Shown here: positions 26,371 to 36,054 of the stretch, one piece after another
Layout: each line of letters begins with the position of its first letter
Position numbering within the stretch: position 1 is the stretch's first letter
Origin: Kosakonia sp. SMBL-WEM22
Lineage (GTDB): Bacteria > Pseudomonadota > Gammaproteobacteria > Enterobacterales > Enterobacteriaceae
DNA: 64,000 nucleotides
Assembly: GCF_014490785.1 (NCBI RefSeq)
Contig: NZ_CP051488.1
Coordinates: forward strand, 124,001-188,000
Reading direction: 5' to 3'
The notes under the pieces: model-generated
Database searches by the model: none
Told to the model about the DNA's origin: nothing
Seen by the model: only the letters and a program-made list of their open reading frames with translations
Made by a program: the position numbers and the translations under genes

Positions 26371-27627
26371 TCAGGCGCTGTGCTCCTGCCAGGCGCGCTC
26401 CACCTCTTCGGCAAGAATTTTAACGCCCGCTTCAATAAGCTCTGGCTCCGGCACATAGTTCATGCGCATGCATTGATGAGTGTGCGGCCACGGCTTATCG
26501 AGACCGGGGAAGAAGTAGTCTCCCGGCACCATCAACACGCCGCGTTTTTTCAGGCGCTGGTATAAAAGCTCAGTGCTGATCGGCAGATCTTTAAACCACA
26601 GCCAGAGGAAAATCGCCCCTTCCGGTTTGTGGATCAGGCAGCGCTCCGGCGGCAGATAACGGCGCAGCGTGGCAATGGTCTCCTGCACGCGCTGGTAGTA
26701 AAACGGCTTAATTACCTCGTTGGAGAGGCGCAGCAGGTCTTTGCGCTTAATCATCTCGCACATCATTGCCGGGCCAATGCCGCCCGGTGAGAGGCTGATA
26801 ATGCCGTTCATATTGCGAATGGCAGAGATCACTTTGTCATTAGCGATAATGATGCCGCAGCGGCTGCCCGGCAGGCCCAGCTTCGACAGGCTCATGCAGA
26901 GAATGATATTCGGGTTCCACAGCGGGCGCGCTTCGCTGAAGATAATGCCGGGGAAGGGGACGCCATACGCGTTATCAATCACCAGCGGGATATTGTGCTG
27001 ATTGGCCAGCACGTCCAACTTCATCAACTCCTCATCGGTGATGACGTTGCCGGTCGGGTTGGTCGGGCGCGAAACACAGATCATCCCCGTCTCTTCACCG
27101 ATATGCAGGTGTTCGAAATCGACGTGGTACTTAAACTGCCCTTCCGGCAGCAGCTCAATATTGGGTCGCGTAGAGACGAAGAGATCCTCTTCCAGGCCGG
27201 CGTCGGCGTAGCCGATATACTCGGGCGCCAGCGGGAAGAGCACTTTGCGCGTGCTACCGTCAGCGCGGCGGCCAGCAAAGAGGTTAAACAAGTAGAAAAA
27301 CGCGCTCTGGCTGCCGTTTGTCAGTGCAATGTTCTGCGGTTCAATATCCCAACCTAACTCTTCACGCAGCATCGCCGCCAGCGCCGTCAGTAGCTCGGTT
27401 TTACCCTGCGGACCATCATAATTACACAGGGCATCCGTGGCGCTGCCGCTCTCCAGCATCTCGGAAAGCAGCTGCTGGAAGTAGTCGGTCATCGCCGGGA
27501 TTTTTGCCGGGTTGCCACCGCCGAGCATGATTGCGCCTGGGGTACGTAAACCGTCGTTAAGATCCTCCATCAGACGCGTAATGCCTGAATGTCGGGTAAA
27601 TTTGTCGCCGAAAAGTGAAAATGTCAT
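26371..27627 (-). CDS. avtA: Valine--pyruvate aminotransferase
   Basis: PLP-dependent class I/II aminotransferase (AvtA, transaminase C) that makes valine from 2-ketoisovalerate using alanine. It has 418 residues from ATG 27627, giving the conserved start MTFSLFGDKFTRHSGI; the extension to 27693 is not family sequence. The PLP lysine is in CMSLSKLGLPGSRCG, with VIDNAYGVP supplying the cofactor Asp and Tyr. The C-terminal Arg in HQCMRMNYV binds substrate carboxylate. It lies between ysaA (convergent) and malS (same strand). Confidence 0.95.
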   Translation of the reverse strand: MTFSLFGDKFTRHSGITRLMEDLNDGLRTPGAIMLGGGNPAKIPAMTDYFQQLLSEMLESGSATDALCNYDGPQGKTELLTALAAMLREELGWDIEPQNIALTNGSQSAFFYLFNLFAGRRADGSTRKVLFPLAPEYIGYADAGLEEDLFVSTRPNIELLPEGQFKYHVDFEHLHIGEETGMICVSRPTNPTGNVITDEELMKLDVLANQHNIPLVIDNAYGVPFPGIIFSEARPLWNPNIILCMSLSKLGLPGSRCGIIIANDKVISAIRNMNGIISLSPGGIGPAMMCEMIKRKDLLRLSNEVIKPFYYQRVQETIATLRRYLPPERCLIHKPEGAIFLWLWFKDLPISTELLYQRLKKRGVLMVPGDYFFPGLDKPWPHTHQCMRMNYVPEPELIEAGVKILAEEVERAWQEHSA

Positions 27628-27762
27628 CGCTACTGCTCTGTCGGGCTGCGGGTGAAAGTGGCTAACCATAACGCTCTCACCCGCGCGGTGCAAATCTCCC
27701 TTCGCCGCAGTTTGTCGACGTTTGTTCTTGCCAGTGGTACTTTATCAGCACAATATTCCGTA

Positions 27763-29799
27763 TTACTGCTGTTGCGCACGTCCCGCCCAGACGACCATTA
27801 CTTTATCCTCGCCCTGGGTGCGCACAAAGCCGTAACCCTGCGGCAGCGTGAGCGGGGTCTGCTTACCGCTGCCGAGCGCCGGATGGCGCGCGCGGAACTG
27901 CCCGAGCGTCTGCCAGTGGCGCAGGCTGGCGGCGGCTTTACCATCAAGATCCTGCCAGTTCATCTGCGATCGCGTCCCCTGTAGCGGATCCGAGCCTGTC
28001 GGGCCAAAGGGGCGATCGGATTCGTCGCCGTAGAAGATCTGCACCGCACCAGGGGCGAGCAATAACAGCTCTGCCGACTGCGTCCCGCCCTCGCGGAACA
28101 GACGGGTATCGTGTGAAGAGAGGTAGCTCAGCACATTAAAGCTTTGTAGCTTCTCCGCCATCTCTTGCCAGACGCTCTCCATATTCGCCAGGCAGCTTGC
28201 GGCATCGGCGGCCTGCTGCTGGTAATCAAAGTTGATCATCGCATCGAAACCATGCTGGTAGTAAGCGCTCTGCATCACGCCGTGCCCCCAGGACTCGCCG
28301 GTCATCCAGAAGGGCGCATCGTCGATTTTCTTCTGCGGGTTGGCCTGTTTCCACTCCGCCAGCGCCGCCGTTGCCTGGGTTTTTAACTGCTGCCAGGCCT
28401 CCAGCTCAACGTGTTTAGCGGTATCCACGCGAAAACCATCAATGCCGTAGTCGCGCACCCACTGGCTGAGCCAGTGGGTCAGGTAATCGCGCGGTGTGTA
28501 ACCGGCAATCTCGCGCGCGGCGGTATCCGGTTTATGGCGATAAAAGAGCGGCAGCCCGGAAGCCTCTTTCGATTCGGTTTTCAGATCCGGCAGGAAGGCC
28601 AGCGACATCGTCAGGTCGTCGAAACCGGGGTTGTCGTAGTCACCAATATCGGTGCGGATCCACTTTTTGCCCCACCAGTTTTGCCAGGCGGTTTTATCGC
28701 TAAAGTTGATGTAATCATTAAAGCTGTGCCAGGTCTGCCCGGCGGCGGGCTTCCAGTCGGTCCAGTGCTCGCCGAGGATTTTTTTGCGCTCCTCCTCTTT
28801 CAGGTAGAGCGCGCCGAACTGGTAGGTCTGCATATCCGCAAGCGTTGCGTAGCCTGCGTGGTTCATCACGACATCAAACAGCACGCGGATGCCGCGCCGG
28901 TGCGCTTCATCCACCAGCGTGCGCAGATCGTTTTCATCGCCCATATTGGCGTCGAGGCGCGTCCAGTCGAGCGTGTAGTAACCGTGATAGGCGTAGTGGG
29001 GGAAATCCCCTTTGGTGCCGCCGCCAACCCAGCCGTGGATCTGCTCCAGCGGCGAGCTGATCCACAGAGCGTTTACGCCGAGCTGCTGCAAATAGTCGAG
29101 CTTGCTGGTCAGCCCCTTCAGGTCACCGCCGTGAAAGGTGCCAATCTCCTGCATGCCATCTTTGTGCCGCCCGTAGCTGTTGTCATTAGCGGGATCGCCG
29201 TTGACATAGCGGTCGGTCAGCACGAAGTAGACCGTGGCGTTATGCCACTGAAACGGTGCCGCGCCGCGCGTCTGCGCTGGCTCAAGCAACAGCAGGCCGT
29301 TGCTCTCTTTCGCTGGCAGCAGCGTGATTTTGCCCTCGCGCACCGTCGCGGTTTGCTGGCTGCAGAAATCCCGCACTTCGCTGCCTTCCGGGAAAGTGTC
29401 GCCAACCGGAATGGTCAGCGGTTTATCGCTGCGCACCGGACACTGGCGCGCCACCACCGTTTGTTTCTCTGCGGGCGCTTTCACACTGATTAACAGCGTC
29501 GGCGTGCCGGAGCGGGTATCAAGCTGCAGCTGATAGTCGCCATCGCGGAAGATGCGCCACTGCGGCGCGCTGGCGCTGCACGGCACAAGCGACAGCATCT
29601 GATTGAGCTTGATGGCACCCGCAGGCTGCCAGCATGCGTCGCCTTGCTGCACGGTAACGGGCATCGCACCCTTTTTCAGCATTGCCTGGCTGCGCCAGAC
29701 GCCGGTGCCGTCGTCGGTTAAGGCGGGAAAACCGGCGGCTGTCCAGTCGGCGCAGGCGACGCCGGGCAGTAACAGCAGAAGTAAGGCAGCGAGTTTCAT
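27763..29799 (-). CDS. malS: Periplasmic alpha-amylase MalS
   Basis: GH13 enzyme that cleaves long maltodextrins in the periplasm for the maltose system. It has 678 residues with a signal peptide (MKLAALLLLLLPGVACA). Catalytic motifs are present in order: LFDVVMNH, GFRVDTAKH (nucleophile Asp), MTGESWGHG (acid/base Glu) and LSSHDTRLF. The N-terminal 170 residues hold the extra beta-rich domain of MalS. It is probably transcribed alone; MalT-like boxes lie about 56-90 bp upstream. Confidence 0.95.
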   Translation of the reverse strand: MKLAALLLLLLPGVACADWTAAGFPALTDDGTGVWRSQAMLKKGAMPVTVQQGDACWQPAGAIKLNQMLSLVPCSASAPQWRIFRDGDYQLQLDTRSGTPTLLISVKAPAEKQTVVARQCPVRSDKPLTIPVGDTFPEGSEVRDFCSQQTATVREGKITLLPAKESNGLLLLEPAQTRGAAPFQWHNATVYFVLTDRYVNGDPANDNSYGRHKDGMQEIGTFHGGDLKGLTSKLDYLQQLGVNALWISSPLEQIHGWVGGGTKGDFPHYAYHGYYTLDWTRLDANMGDENDLRTLVDEAHRRGIRVLFDVVMNHAGYATLADMQTYQFGALYLKEEERKKILGEHWTDWKPAAGQTWHSFNDYINFSDKTAWQNWWGKKWIRTDIGDYDNPGFDDLTMSLAFLPDLKTESKEASGLPLFYRHKPDTAAREIAGYTPRDYLTHWLSQWVRDYGIDGFRVDTAKHVELEAWQQLKTQATAALAEWKQANPQKKIDDAPFWMTGESWGHGVMQSAYYQHGFDAMINFDYQQQAADAASCLANMESVWQEMAEKLQSFNVLSYLSSHDTRLFREGGTQSAELLLLAPGAVQIFYGDESDRPFGPTGSDPLQGTRSQMNWQDLDGKAAASLRHWQTLGQFRARHPALGSGKQTPLTLPQGYGFVRTQGEDKVMVVWAGRAQQQ

Positions 29800-29854
29800 C
29801 AGTAAGCCCCGTGATAGTGATTTTCTTTAGTGTGCCCGTCTGCTGGCACGGGTA

Positions 29855-29888
29855 ACTCCTCCCCATCAACGGTTCGCCTGGGAGGAGG
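29855..29888 (-). promoter_or_regulatory. Pair of MalT-like boxes upstream of malS
   Basis: The MalT box core is GGGGA(T/G)GAGG. One copy on the minus strand reads GGGGAGGAGT (29855-29864) and one on the plus strand reads TGGGAGGAGG (29879-29888). They are inverted, 14 bp apart. MalT control of malS is known in E. coli. The rest of the 317-bp gap 29800-30116 is AT-rich and presumably carries the bax promoter; nothing else is recognised in it. Confidence 0.6.
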
Positions 29889-30116
29889 GCGAGGGTTGAG
29901 AAAATGCGTAAAACGTGCGGTTTTCAATATTGCGATAATCGCCGCAATTTTAAGAAGTTGTGTGCTTTATATGCAGTTTACCGGTGACATAGTTTCAGAA
30001 TTGGATTATTTCTGTACGTGCCCGATAAGGTTAATTTTGGTATGATTTGCGATTCAGCCCGCAAAATCGTGCATAAAAGAAGGCGTTGGAATGCTTATAT
30101 CCGACCAGGAGACCTA

Positions 30117-30944
30117 ATGATATCGATACCCATGCGACGAAGTGGGGCGACGATACTCATGTTTTTCACCTTGATGTTTTCAGGTGGAGTGCTGGCAAAA
30201 ACGCACACAGAAACAGCGAGTCACAAAGCCCACGTCACTAAGGCAAGCGTAAAAAAACAGGCAAGCAGTAAGAAAGAGTATTCTCGCAATAGTGTAAAAA
30301 GCCGTTCACTTCCTGATTTGCGAAAATACCCTTCCGGGACACCACGAAAAAGAGCGTTTCTCCGGACCGTAATGCCTTACATCACCAGCAAAAACGCTGC
30401 GATCACCGCAGAGCGTAACTGGCTGCTCAGAAAACAGTACGACAGCCAGTGGTCGCCCTCTGAGCGCACGCGTATGAAGGATATTGCCAAACGCTACAAA
30501 GTGAGCTGGTCCGGGAATACGCGTCGTATTCCGTGGAACACGCTGCTGGAGCGCGTAGACATTATTCCGGACAGCATGGTCGCCACCATGGCCGCAGCAG
30601 AGAGCGGCTGGGGCACCTCTAAGTTGGCGCGCAGTAACAACAACCTGTTCGGCATGAAGTGCGCGAAGGGCGCCTGTAAAAGTGGCTCAGGCAGAGTGAA
30701 AGGTTATTCGCAGTTTGGCTCGGTGCAGGAGTCGGTAGACGCTTACGTCACCAACCTGAATACCCACGCGGCCTATGCCTCCTTCCGTAAATCCCGTGCG
30801 CAGCTGCGTAAAGCGGACCAGGAAGTGACGGCGACGGCGATGATCCACAAGCTGAAGGGCTACTCCACCCGCGGCGCGAGCTATAACAACTATCTGTTTG
30901 CCATGTATCAGGACAATCAGCAGTTAATTGCCGCCCACATGTAA
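30117..30944 (+). CDS. bax: Bax protein, glucosaminidase-domain exported protein
   Basis: The protein has 275 residues from the ATG after AGGAGACCTA (K-12 Bax is 274). An N-terminal hydrophobic segment (MFFTLMFSGGVLA) is a signal peptide. A basic linker (about 28-70) precedes a GH73-type N-acetylglucosaminidase domain. VATMAAAESGWGTSKLARSNNNLFG carries the catalytic Glu in the conserved AAAESGWG context. It probably acts on peptidoglycan in the periplasm; the physiological role is not established. A terminator follows. Confidence 0.93.
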   Translation: MISIPMRRSGATILMFFTLMFSGGVLAKTHTETASHKAHVTKASVKKQASSKKEYSRNSVKSRSLPDLRKYPSGTPRKRAFLRTVMPYITSKNAAITAERNWLLRKQYDSQWSPSERTRMKDIAKRYKVSWSGNTRRIPWNTLLERVDIIPDSMVATMAAAESGWGTSKLARSNNNLFGMKCAKGACKSGSGRVKGYSQFGSVQESVDAYVTNLNTHAAYASFRKSRAQLRKADQEVTATAMIHKLKGYSTRGASYNNYLFAMYQDNQQLIAAHM

Positions 30945-30956
30945 CCCCGCTTGCTG

Positions 30957-30985
30957 AAACGCCTTCCACCTGGAAGGCGTTTTTC
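30957..30985. terminator. Bidirectional terminator between bax and xylR
   Basis: AAACGCCTTCC and GGAAGGCGTTT form an 11-bp perfect stem with a 4-nt loop, followed by TTTTCTTT on the plus strand. It serves bax. The reverse strand has only a short T tract, so it may stop xylR less well. Confidence 0.85.
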
Positions 30986-30992
30986 TTTGCGT

Positions 30993-32171
30993 CTAAATCA
31001 GGATTTCACTGTAGCGATCGCGATAATCCTTCGGCGTGCTGTCGTAGGCCTTGCGGAACACCGAGTAGAAGTACTGCAATGACGGGTAGCCGCACATCTG
31101 CGAAATCTCATTGATGGAGAGCGAGGTGGAGATCAGCAGGCTGCGCGCTTTCTCCAGCTTCTCGGCGTGGATCACCGCGTGAATGGTTTCGCCCACCTCC
31201 TCCTTGAAGCGCTTCTCCAGATTGGAGCGCGAAATGCCGACCGCGTCCAGCACCTGATCGACCTTGATGCCTTTGCAGGCATGGTTGCGGATGTAGTGCA
31301 TCGCCTGAATCACCGCCGGATCGTTCAGCGAACGGTAATCCGTTGAACGGCGGGCGACTACCCGCATTGGTGGCACCAGCAGGCGCTGCAACGGCATCGC
31401 TTCGTTATCCAGCAGCCGGTGCAGCAGCTTTGCGGCCTGGTAGCCCATCTGCCGCGTGCCCTGCGCTACCGAAGAGAGCGCGACGCGGGAGAGGTAGCGG
31501 GTCAGCTCTTCGTTATCAATGCCGATCACGCATAGCTTCTCTGGTACCGGAATATGCAGATGGTCGCAGACCTGCAAAACGTGGCGCGCCCGCGCGTCGG
31601 TAACGGCGATAATCCCCGTTTGCGGCGGCAGCGTTTGCAGCCAGTCGGCAAGGCGATTTTGCGCATGCTGCCAGTTTTCCGGCGCGGTGGTCAGCCCCTG
31701 GTAGACCACGCCGCGATACTTCTCCTGTGCTACCAGCTGGCAAAAGGCATATTCCCGCTCGGCGGCCCAGCGCTTGCCGCTCGAGGCGGGCAGGCCGTAA
31801 AAGGCGAAGCGGTGTACCCCTTTCTCTTTGAGATGCAGAAATGCGCTCTCAACCAGCGCGTGGTTGTCGGTGGCGATATAGTGCACCGGCGGGTAGTGCT
31901 CCGGCGTGTGATAAGAGCCGCCGACGCCGACAATGGGTACATCGACATCTGCCAGCAGCCGCTCAATCTCCCGGTCATCGTAGTCGGCGATCACGCCGTC
32001 GCCGAGCCACTCCTTAATGTTTTCAATGCGGGCGCGGAAATCCTCCTCGATAAAGATATCCCACTCCGATTGCGACGCCTGAAGATACTCCCCAACGCCT
32101 TCGACCACCTGGCGGTCGTAGGCTTTATTCGCGTTAAATAACAGCGTGATGCGATGGCGCTTTTCAAACAT
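30993..32171 (-). CDS. xylR: Xylose operon activator XylR
   Basis: D-xylose-responsive activator of xylAB and xylFGH. It has 392 residues, equal to E. coli. Residues 1-280 are a LacI/periplasmic-binding-protein-like sugar domain (ITLLFNANKAYDRQVVEGVG start). The C-terminal 110 residues carry two AraC-type helix-turn-helices (VDQVLDAVGISRSNLEKRF and INEISQMCGYPSLQYFYSVF). It is last in the xylFGHR direction, separated from xylH by a 12-bp perfect hairpin. Confidence 0.96.
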   Translation of the reverse strand: MFEKRHRITLLFNANKAYDRQVVEGVGEYLQASQSEWDIFIEEDFRARIENIKEWLGDGVIADYDDREIERLLADVDVPIVGVGGSYHTPEHYPPVHYIATDNHALVESAFLHLKEKGVHRFAFYGLPASSGKRWAAEREYAFCQLVAQEKYRGVVYQGLTTAPENWQHAQNRLADWLQTLPPQTGIIAVTDARARHVLQVCDHLHIPVPEKLCVIGIDNEELTRYLSRVALSSVAQGTRQMGYQAAKLLHRLLDNEAMPLQRLLVPPMRVVARRSTDYRSLNDPAVIQAMHYIRNHACKGIKVDQVLDAVGISRSNLEKRFKEEVGETIHAVIHAEKLEKARSLLISTSLSINEISQMCGYPSLQYFYSVFRKAYDSTPKDYRDRYSEILI

Positions 32172-32218
32172 AGTGGTTCGCTTCCTGACTATTCATCAGT
32201 TCTGATTACCATATTCAA

Positions 32219-32251
32219 CACACTGCCGGACAAAAATAATCCGGCAGTGTG
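32219..32251 (-). other. Perfect 12-bp stem-loop between xylH and xylR
   Basis: CACACTGCCGGA and TCCGGCAGTGTG pair over 12 bp with loop CAAAAATAA. No T-run follows in the operon direction, so it is probably an attenuating or mRNA-protecting element. It would lower xylR relative to xylFGH while allowing some readthrough. Confidence 0.65.
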
Positions 32252-32273
32252 ATCGCGCCTCTGTTCGCCCGAC

Positions 32274-33455
32274 TCAGGCACGACGTTTGGTGGCGGAGTC
32301 CATCCACACCGCCAGCAGTAAAATGGCTCCTTTGACGATGTACTGCCAGAAGGTGGGGACATCCATCATGCTCATGCCGTTATCCAGCGAGGCCATAATG
32401 AAAGCGCCCATTACCGCGCCCGCCACGCTGCCGATGCCGCCCGCGAGGCTGGTGCCGCCAATCACGCAGGCGGCAATCGCATCCAGTTCAGCAATGTTGC
32501 CCGCCGACGGCGAACCGGCACCGAGACGCGAGCTGAGGATAAGCCCGGCAATCGCCACCATCAGGCCATTGATGGCGAAGACCGCCAGCTTGGTGCGCTC
32601 AACGTTAATACCGGAGAGCCGCGCCGCTTCAAGGTTGCCGCCGATGGCATAAATGCGGCGGCCAAAAGCGGTGCGCGTCGCCATAAACAGACCTGCCAGC
32701 AGCAGAAAGACCAGCAGCAGCACCGGCGTCGGCACGCCGCGGTAATCATTCAGCAGCCAGATGGCACCGAGCACAATCACCGCGATCAGCGCCTGTCTCC
32801 CTATCGAATGACCGGAGGAGGAGGTGGCTAAGCCCAGCGACTGGCGGCGCATGCGACCGCGCCACTGCCAGAGCACAAATGCCACCAGCCCCAGCGCGCC
32901 AACGCCGAAGCCAACGCCGTCCGGCAGATAGCTCTGGCCGATTTGCGACATCGCCGCGCTGGTGGGTGAAACGGTGGTGCCGTTGGTAATGCCGATTAAC
33001 ACGCCGCGAAACGCCAGCATCCCGGCGAGAGTAACGATAAACGACGGCACTTTACGATAAGCCACCCACCAGCCGTTCCACGCACCGAGCAACAGGCCGA
33101 GCAGCAGCGTCACCACCACGGTGAGCGGCAAGGGCCAGCCGAGCCAGACGTCAAAAATAGCCGCCGCACCGCCCAGCAGGCCCATCATCGAGCCTACCGA
33201 GAGGTCAATCTCTGCCGAGATAATGACAAACACCATCCCCACCGCGAGGATGCCGGTGATGGCGGTCTGGCGCAGCAGGTTAGAGATATTGCGCGCGCTC
33301 AGGTAGGCACCGTCGGTCATGCCGGTGAAAAAGAGCATGATCACTACGATGGCCGCAAGCATCACAAACACCTGCAGGTTGAGTGATTTTAGCCCGGAGA
33401 AGGGGCCCGGCGACGCGGTGGTTAACTGACTTTCAGACGGGTTGCTTTTCGACAT
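32274..33455 (-). CDS. xylH: D-xylose ABC transporter permease
   Basis: Inner-membrane permease of the XylFGH high-affinity importer (RbsC-type branch). It has 393 residues with about ten hydrophobic helices. AVGMVFVIISAEIDLSVGSM and VIGGTSLAGGIGSVAGAVMG are the conserved permease segments that contact the ATPase. The start overlaps the xylG 3' end by 23 nt, indicating translational coupling. Confidence 0.96.
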   Translation of the reverse strand: MSKSNPSESQLTTASPGPFSGLKSLNLQVFVMLAAIVVIMLFFTGMTDGAYLSARNISNLLRQTAITGILAVGMVFVIISAEIDLSVGSMMGLLGGAAAIFDVWLGWPLPLTVVVTLLLGLLLGAWNGWWVAYRKVPSFIVTLAGMLAFRGVLIGITNGTTVSPTSAAMSQIGQSYLPDGVGFGVGALGLVAFVLWQWRGRMRRQSLGLATSSSGHSIGRQALIAVIVLGAIWLLNDYRGVPTPVLLLVFLLLAGLFMATRTAFGRRIYAIGGNLEAARLSGINVERTKLAVFAINGLMVAIAGLILSSRLGAGSPSAGNIAELDAIAACVIGGTSLAGGIGSVAGAVMGAFIMASLDNGMSMMDVPTFWQYIVKGAILLLAVWMDSATKRRA

Positions 33456-34974
33456 GATGTTCGCTCCTCAGCGCCGCTTCCATAACCTGCTCCTGGGTCA
33501 AATGACGGTTGATAAGATCGGCTTTCAGCTTCCCTTCGTGCATCACCAGCACGCGGTCGCTCAGCCCCAGCACTTCGGGCAGCTCGGAGGAGATGACAAT
33601 CACTGCGATTCCCTGCTGCACCAGTTGGTTAATCAGTTTGTAGATTTCATACTTCGCGCCGATATCGATGCCGCGCGTCGGCTCATCGAGGATCAAAATG
33701 CGCGGGTTGAGCAGCAGGCAGCGGGCGAGAATCGCTTTCTGCTGGTTGCCACCGCTCAGCCGGCCAATCGCCAGCTCCGGCGACGAAGTTTTCACCTTCA
33801 GCCGCTGAATGGACTGCAAAATGCACGCCTGCTCGGCGGCGTCATCAAGGCTGCTCAGGCTGCCGGTAAACTGGTTAAGCGCCGCCAGCGTGATGTTTTT
33901 GCCCACCGCCATCACCGGCACAATGCCGTCGCGCTTGCGATCCTCCGGCACCATAGCGATGCCGTGGCCAATCGCCTGCTGACAGTTGCGGATCGCAACC
34001 GGTTCGCCATCCAGAAAAATTTTCCCCTCCCAGCGCCCCGGCCAGACGCCAAACAGGCACTGCACGGCTTCGGTGCGCCCGGCCCCGACCAGCCCGGCAA
34101 TGCCGAGGATCTCGCCGCGCTTGAGGCTAAAGGAGACGTCGTTGACGCGTTTGATATGGCGGTTAACCGGATGCCAGGCGGTGAGGTGCTCGACGCGCAG
34201 GATCTCCTCGCCGTGGGTATGCGGTTCATTGGGGTAGAGCGCCGTCAGCTCGCGGCCCACCATCATGGTGATAATGTCATCTTCACTCAGCCCCGCCGCA
34301 TCGCGGGTGCCGATGTGCTTCCCGTCGCGGATAACGCAGATGATGTCGGAGATGGCTTTCACTTCATTGAGCTTATGGGAGATGTAAACGCAGGCGATAT
34401 CGTGGTTGCGCAGGTCGCGGATGATATTGAGCAGCACCGCCGTCTCCTGCTCGGTCAGTGAGGCGGTCGGCTCATCTAAAATCAGCAACCGCACCTGCTT
34501 GTTCAGCGCTTTGGCGATCTCCACCAGTTGCTGCTGGCCCAGGCCTAAGTCACCGACGCGGGTATCGGGCGAGATAGCAAGGCTCACCTGTTTGAGCAGC
34601 TTCTCGCAGCGCAGCGTCATCTGGTCGTAGTCCATCACGCCGTGGCGGGTGATCTCCGCGCCAAGAAAGATGTTCTCCAGCACCGTGAGGTGTTTCACCA
34701 GTGCCAGCTCCTGGTGAATGATGGCGATCCCTTTGCGTTCGGTATCGCGGATATGGCTCGCTTGCAGAATCTCCCCGGCAAAGTAGATTTCGCCTTCATA
34801 GCTGCCGGCCGGGTAGATGCCGCACAGCACTTTCATCAGGGTCGATTTACCCGAACCGTTTTCGCCGCACAGGGAGAGCACTTCACCCGCGTTGAGCTGC
34901 AGGCTGACGTTATCAATCGCCTTCACGATGCCGAAGGTTTTGGTGATGTTCTTCATTTCGAGTAAGTAAGGCAT
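33433..34974 (-). CDS. xylG: D-xylose ABC transporter ATP-binding protein
   Basis: Double-ATPase subunit of XylFGH. It has 513 residues with two ABC domains. Domain 1 has Walker A GENGSGKST near residue 38, a degenerate LGLGQQQLVEIAKAL signature and Walker B LLILDEPTAS. Domain 2 has a degenerate P-loop (GLVGAGRTE), signature LSGGNQQKA and ILILDEPTRGID. The second site is presumably impaired, typical of the CUT2/sugar family. Its gene is 87 bp downstream of xylF with a strong hairpin between. Confidence 0.96.
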   Translation of the reverse strand: MPYLLEMKNITKTFGIVKAIDNVSLQLNAGEVLSLCGENGSGKSTLMKVLCGIYPAGSYEGEIYFAGEILQASHIRDTERKGIAIIHQELALVKHLTVLENIFLGAEITRHGVMDYDQMTLRCEKLLKQVSLAISPDTRVGDLGLGQQQLVEIAKALNKQVRLLILDEPTASLTEQETAVLLNIIRDLRNHDIACVYISHKLNEVKAISDIICVIRDGKHIGTRDAAGLSEDDIITMMVGRELTALYPNEPHTHGEEILRVEHLTAWHPVNRHIKRVNDVSFSLKRGEILGIAGLVGAGRTEAVQCLFGVWPGRWEGKIFLDGEPVAIRNCQQAIGHGIAMVPEDRKRDGIVPVMAVGKNITLAALNQFTGSLSSLDDAAEQACILQSIQRLKVKTSSPELAIGRLSGGNQQKAILARCLLLNPRILILDEPTRGIDIGAKYEIYKLINQLVQQGIAVIVISSELPEVLGLSDRVLVMHEGKLKADLINRHLTQEQVMEAALRSEHHVEKQPV

Positions 34975-35020
34975 GGCTGCTCCACGTCGATCGCTTATCA
35001 GACAGCGCCTGAAGTGAGGG

Positions 35021-35058
35021 CGGCGGCACGCCTGGTTCTGGGTTCAGGCGCGCCGTCG
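35021..35058 (-). other. Stem-loop between xylF and xylG
   Basis: Bases 35021-35034 pair with 35045-35058: twelve Watson-Crick pairs, one G-T pair and one mismatch, around a 10-nt loop. Such a structure after a binding-protein gene usually protects the upstream message. It would make XylF more abundant than XylG and XylH. No complete T-run is present. Confidence 0.6.
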
Positions 35059-35061
35059 TTT

Positions 35062-36054
35062 TCAGAGCTGATTCTTCTGGTGGAAGCCGTCTTTGATCAC
35101 CGTGGCGTCGATATTCTCTTTGGTGACTTCGATCGGCGTCAGCAGGCGGGCAGGCACATCTTTCAGACCGTTGTTGAGTGAGGCATCGGCCTTCGGCTGC
35201 TTGCCGTTGCCAAGCTCGACGGCGATCTCTGCCGCGGTGTTGGCAAGCTGGGTGATAGGTTTATAGACGGTCATCGTCTGGCTGCCGTTAATCAGGCGCT
35301 TAACCCCGGCGAGATCCGCATCCTGGCCGGAGATGGCGACTTTGCCCGCCAGCCCCTGTGCGCTTAATGCCTGGATAGCGCCACCGGCGGTTGCGTCATT
35401 CGAGGCAACCACGGCATCGATTTTATTGTTGTTAGCGGTCAGCGCGTTCTCCATTATTTTCAGCGCATTTTCCGGCAGCCAGCCGTCGACCCACTGGTCG
35501 CCGACAATTTTAATTTTGCCGCTGTCGATATAGGGCTTTAACACCTTCATCTGCCCGGCGCGGAACAGCTTGGCGTTATTATCCACCGGCGAGCCGCCCA
35601 TCAAGAAGTAATTACCCTGCGGCACCTTATTGACCAGGCTTTGCGCCTGTAATTCCCCGACTTTTTCATTATCGAAGGAGATATAAAAATCGATATCCGC
35701 ATTATTAATCATGCGGTCATAGGCGAGAACTTTAATTCCTTCCTGTTTGGCTTCTTTCACCACGTTACTTAATACCTGACCGTTGTAGGGAATAATAACC
35801 AGCACGTCGACGCCGCGGTTGATCATATTTTCGATTTGCGACATCTGGGTCTCTTCATTACCGTTCGCCGACTGGACAAAAACATCGGCGCCAAGGGATT
35901 CGGCTTTCTTAACAAAAATGTCGCGATCTTTTTGCCAGCGCTCCAGACGGAGATCGTCAATCGCCATGCCGATCTTTATCGTTTTGGCGTGAGCGAACGT
36001 GCTGGCAAGTAGCAGGGTAGCGCAGAGTGTAAGGCAAAGATTCTTTATCTTCAT
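35062..36054 (-). CDS. xylF: D-xylose-binding periplasmic protein
   Basis: Periplasmic receptor of the XylFGH importer. It has 330 residues from ATG 36054, equal to E. coli; the extension to 36120 is rejected because the signal peptide MKIKNLCLTLCATLLLASTF, ending AHA, begins here. The mature sequence KTIKIGMAIDDLRLERWQKD is the type-I sugar-binding-protein N-terminus with xylose-contacting residues. It is the first gene of xylFGHR, divergent from xylAB. Confidence 0.96.
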   Translation of the reverse strand: MKIKNLCLTLCATLLLASTFAHAKTIKIGMAIDDLRLERWQKDRDIFVKKAESLGADVFVQSANGNEETQMSQIENMINRGVDVLVIIPYNGQVLSNVVKEAKQEGIKVLAYDRMINNADIDFYISFDNEKVGELQAQSLVNKVPQGNYFLMGGSPVDNNAKLFRAGQMKVLKPYIDSGKIKIVGDQWVDGWLPENALKIMENALTANNNKIDAVVASNDATAGGAIQALSAQGLAGKVAISGQDADLAGVKRLINGSQTMTVYKPITQLANTAAEIAVELGNGKQPKADASLNNGLKDVPARLLTPIEVTKENIDATVIKDGFHQKNQL

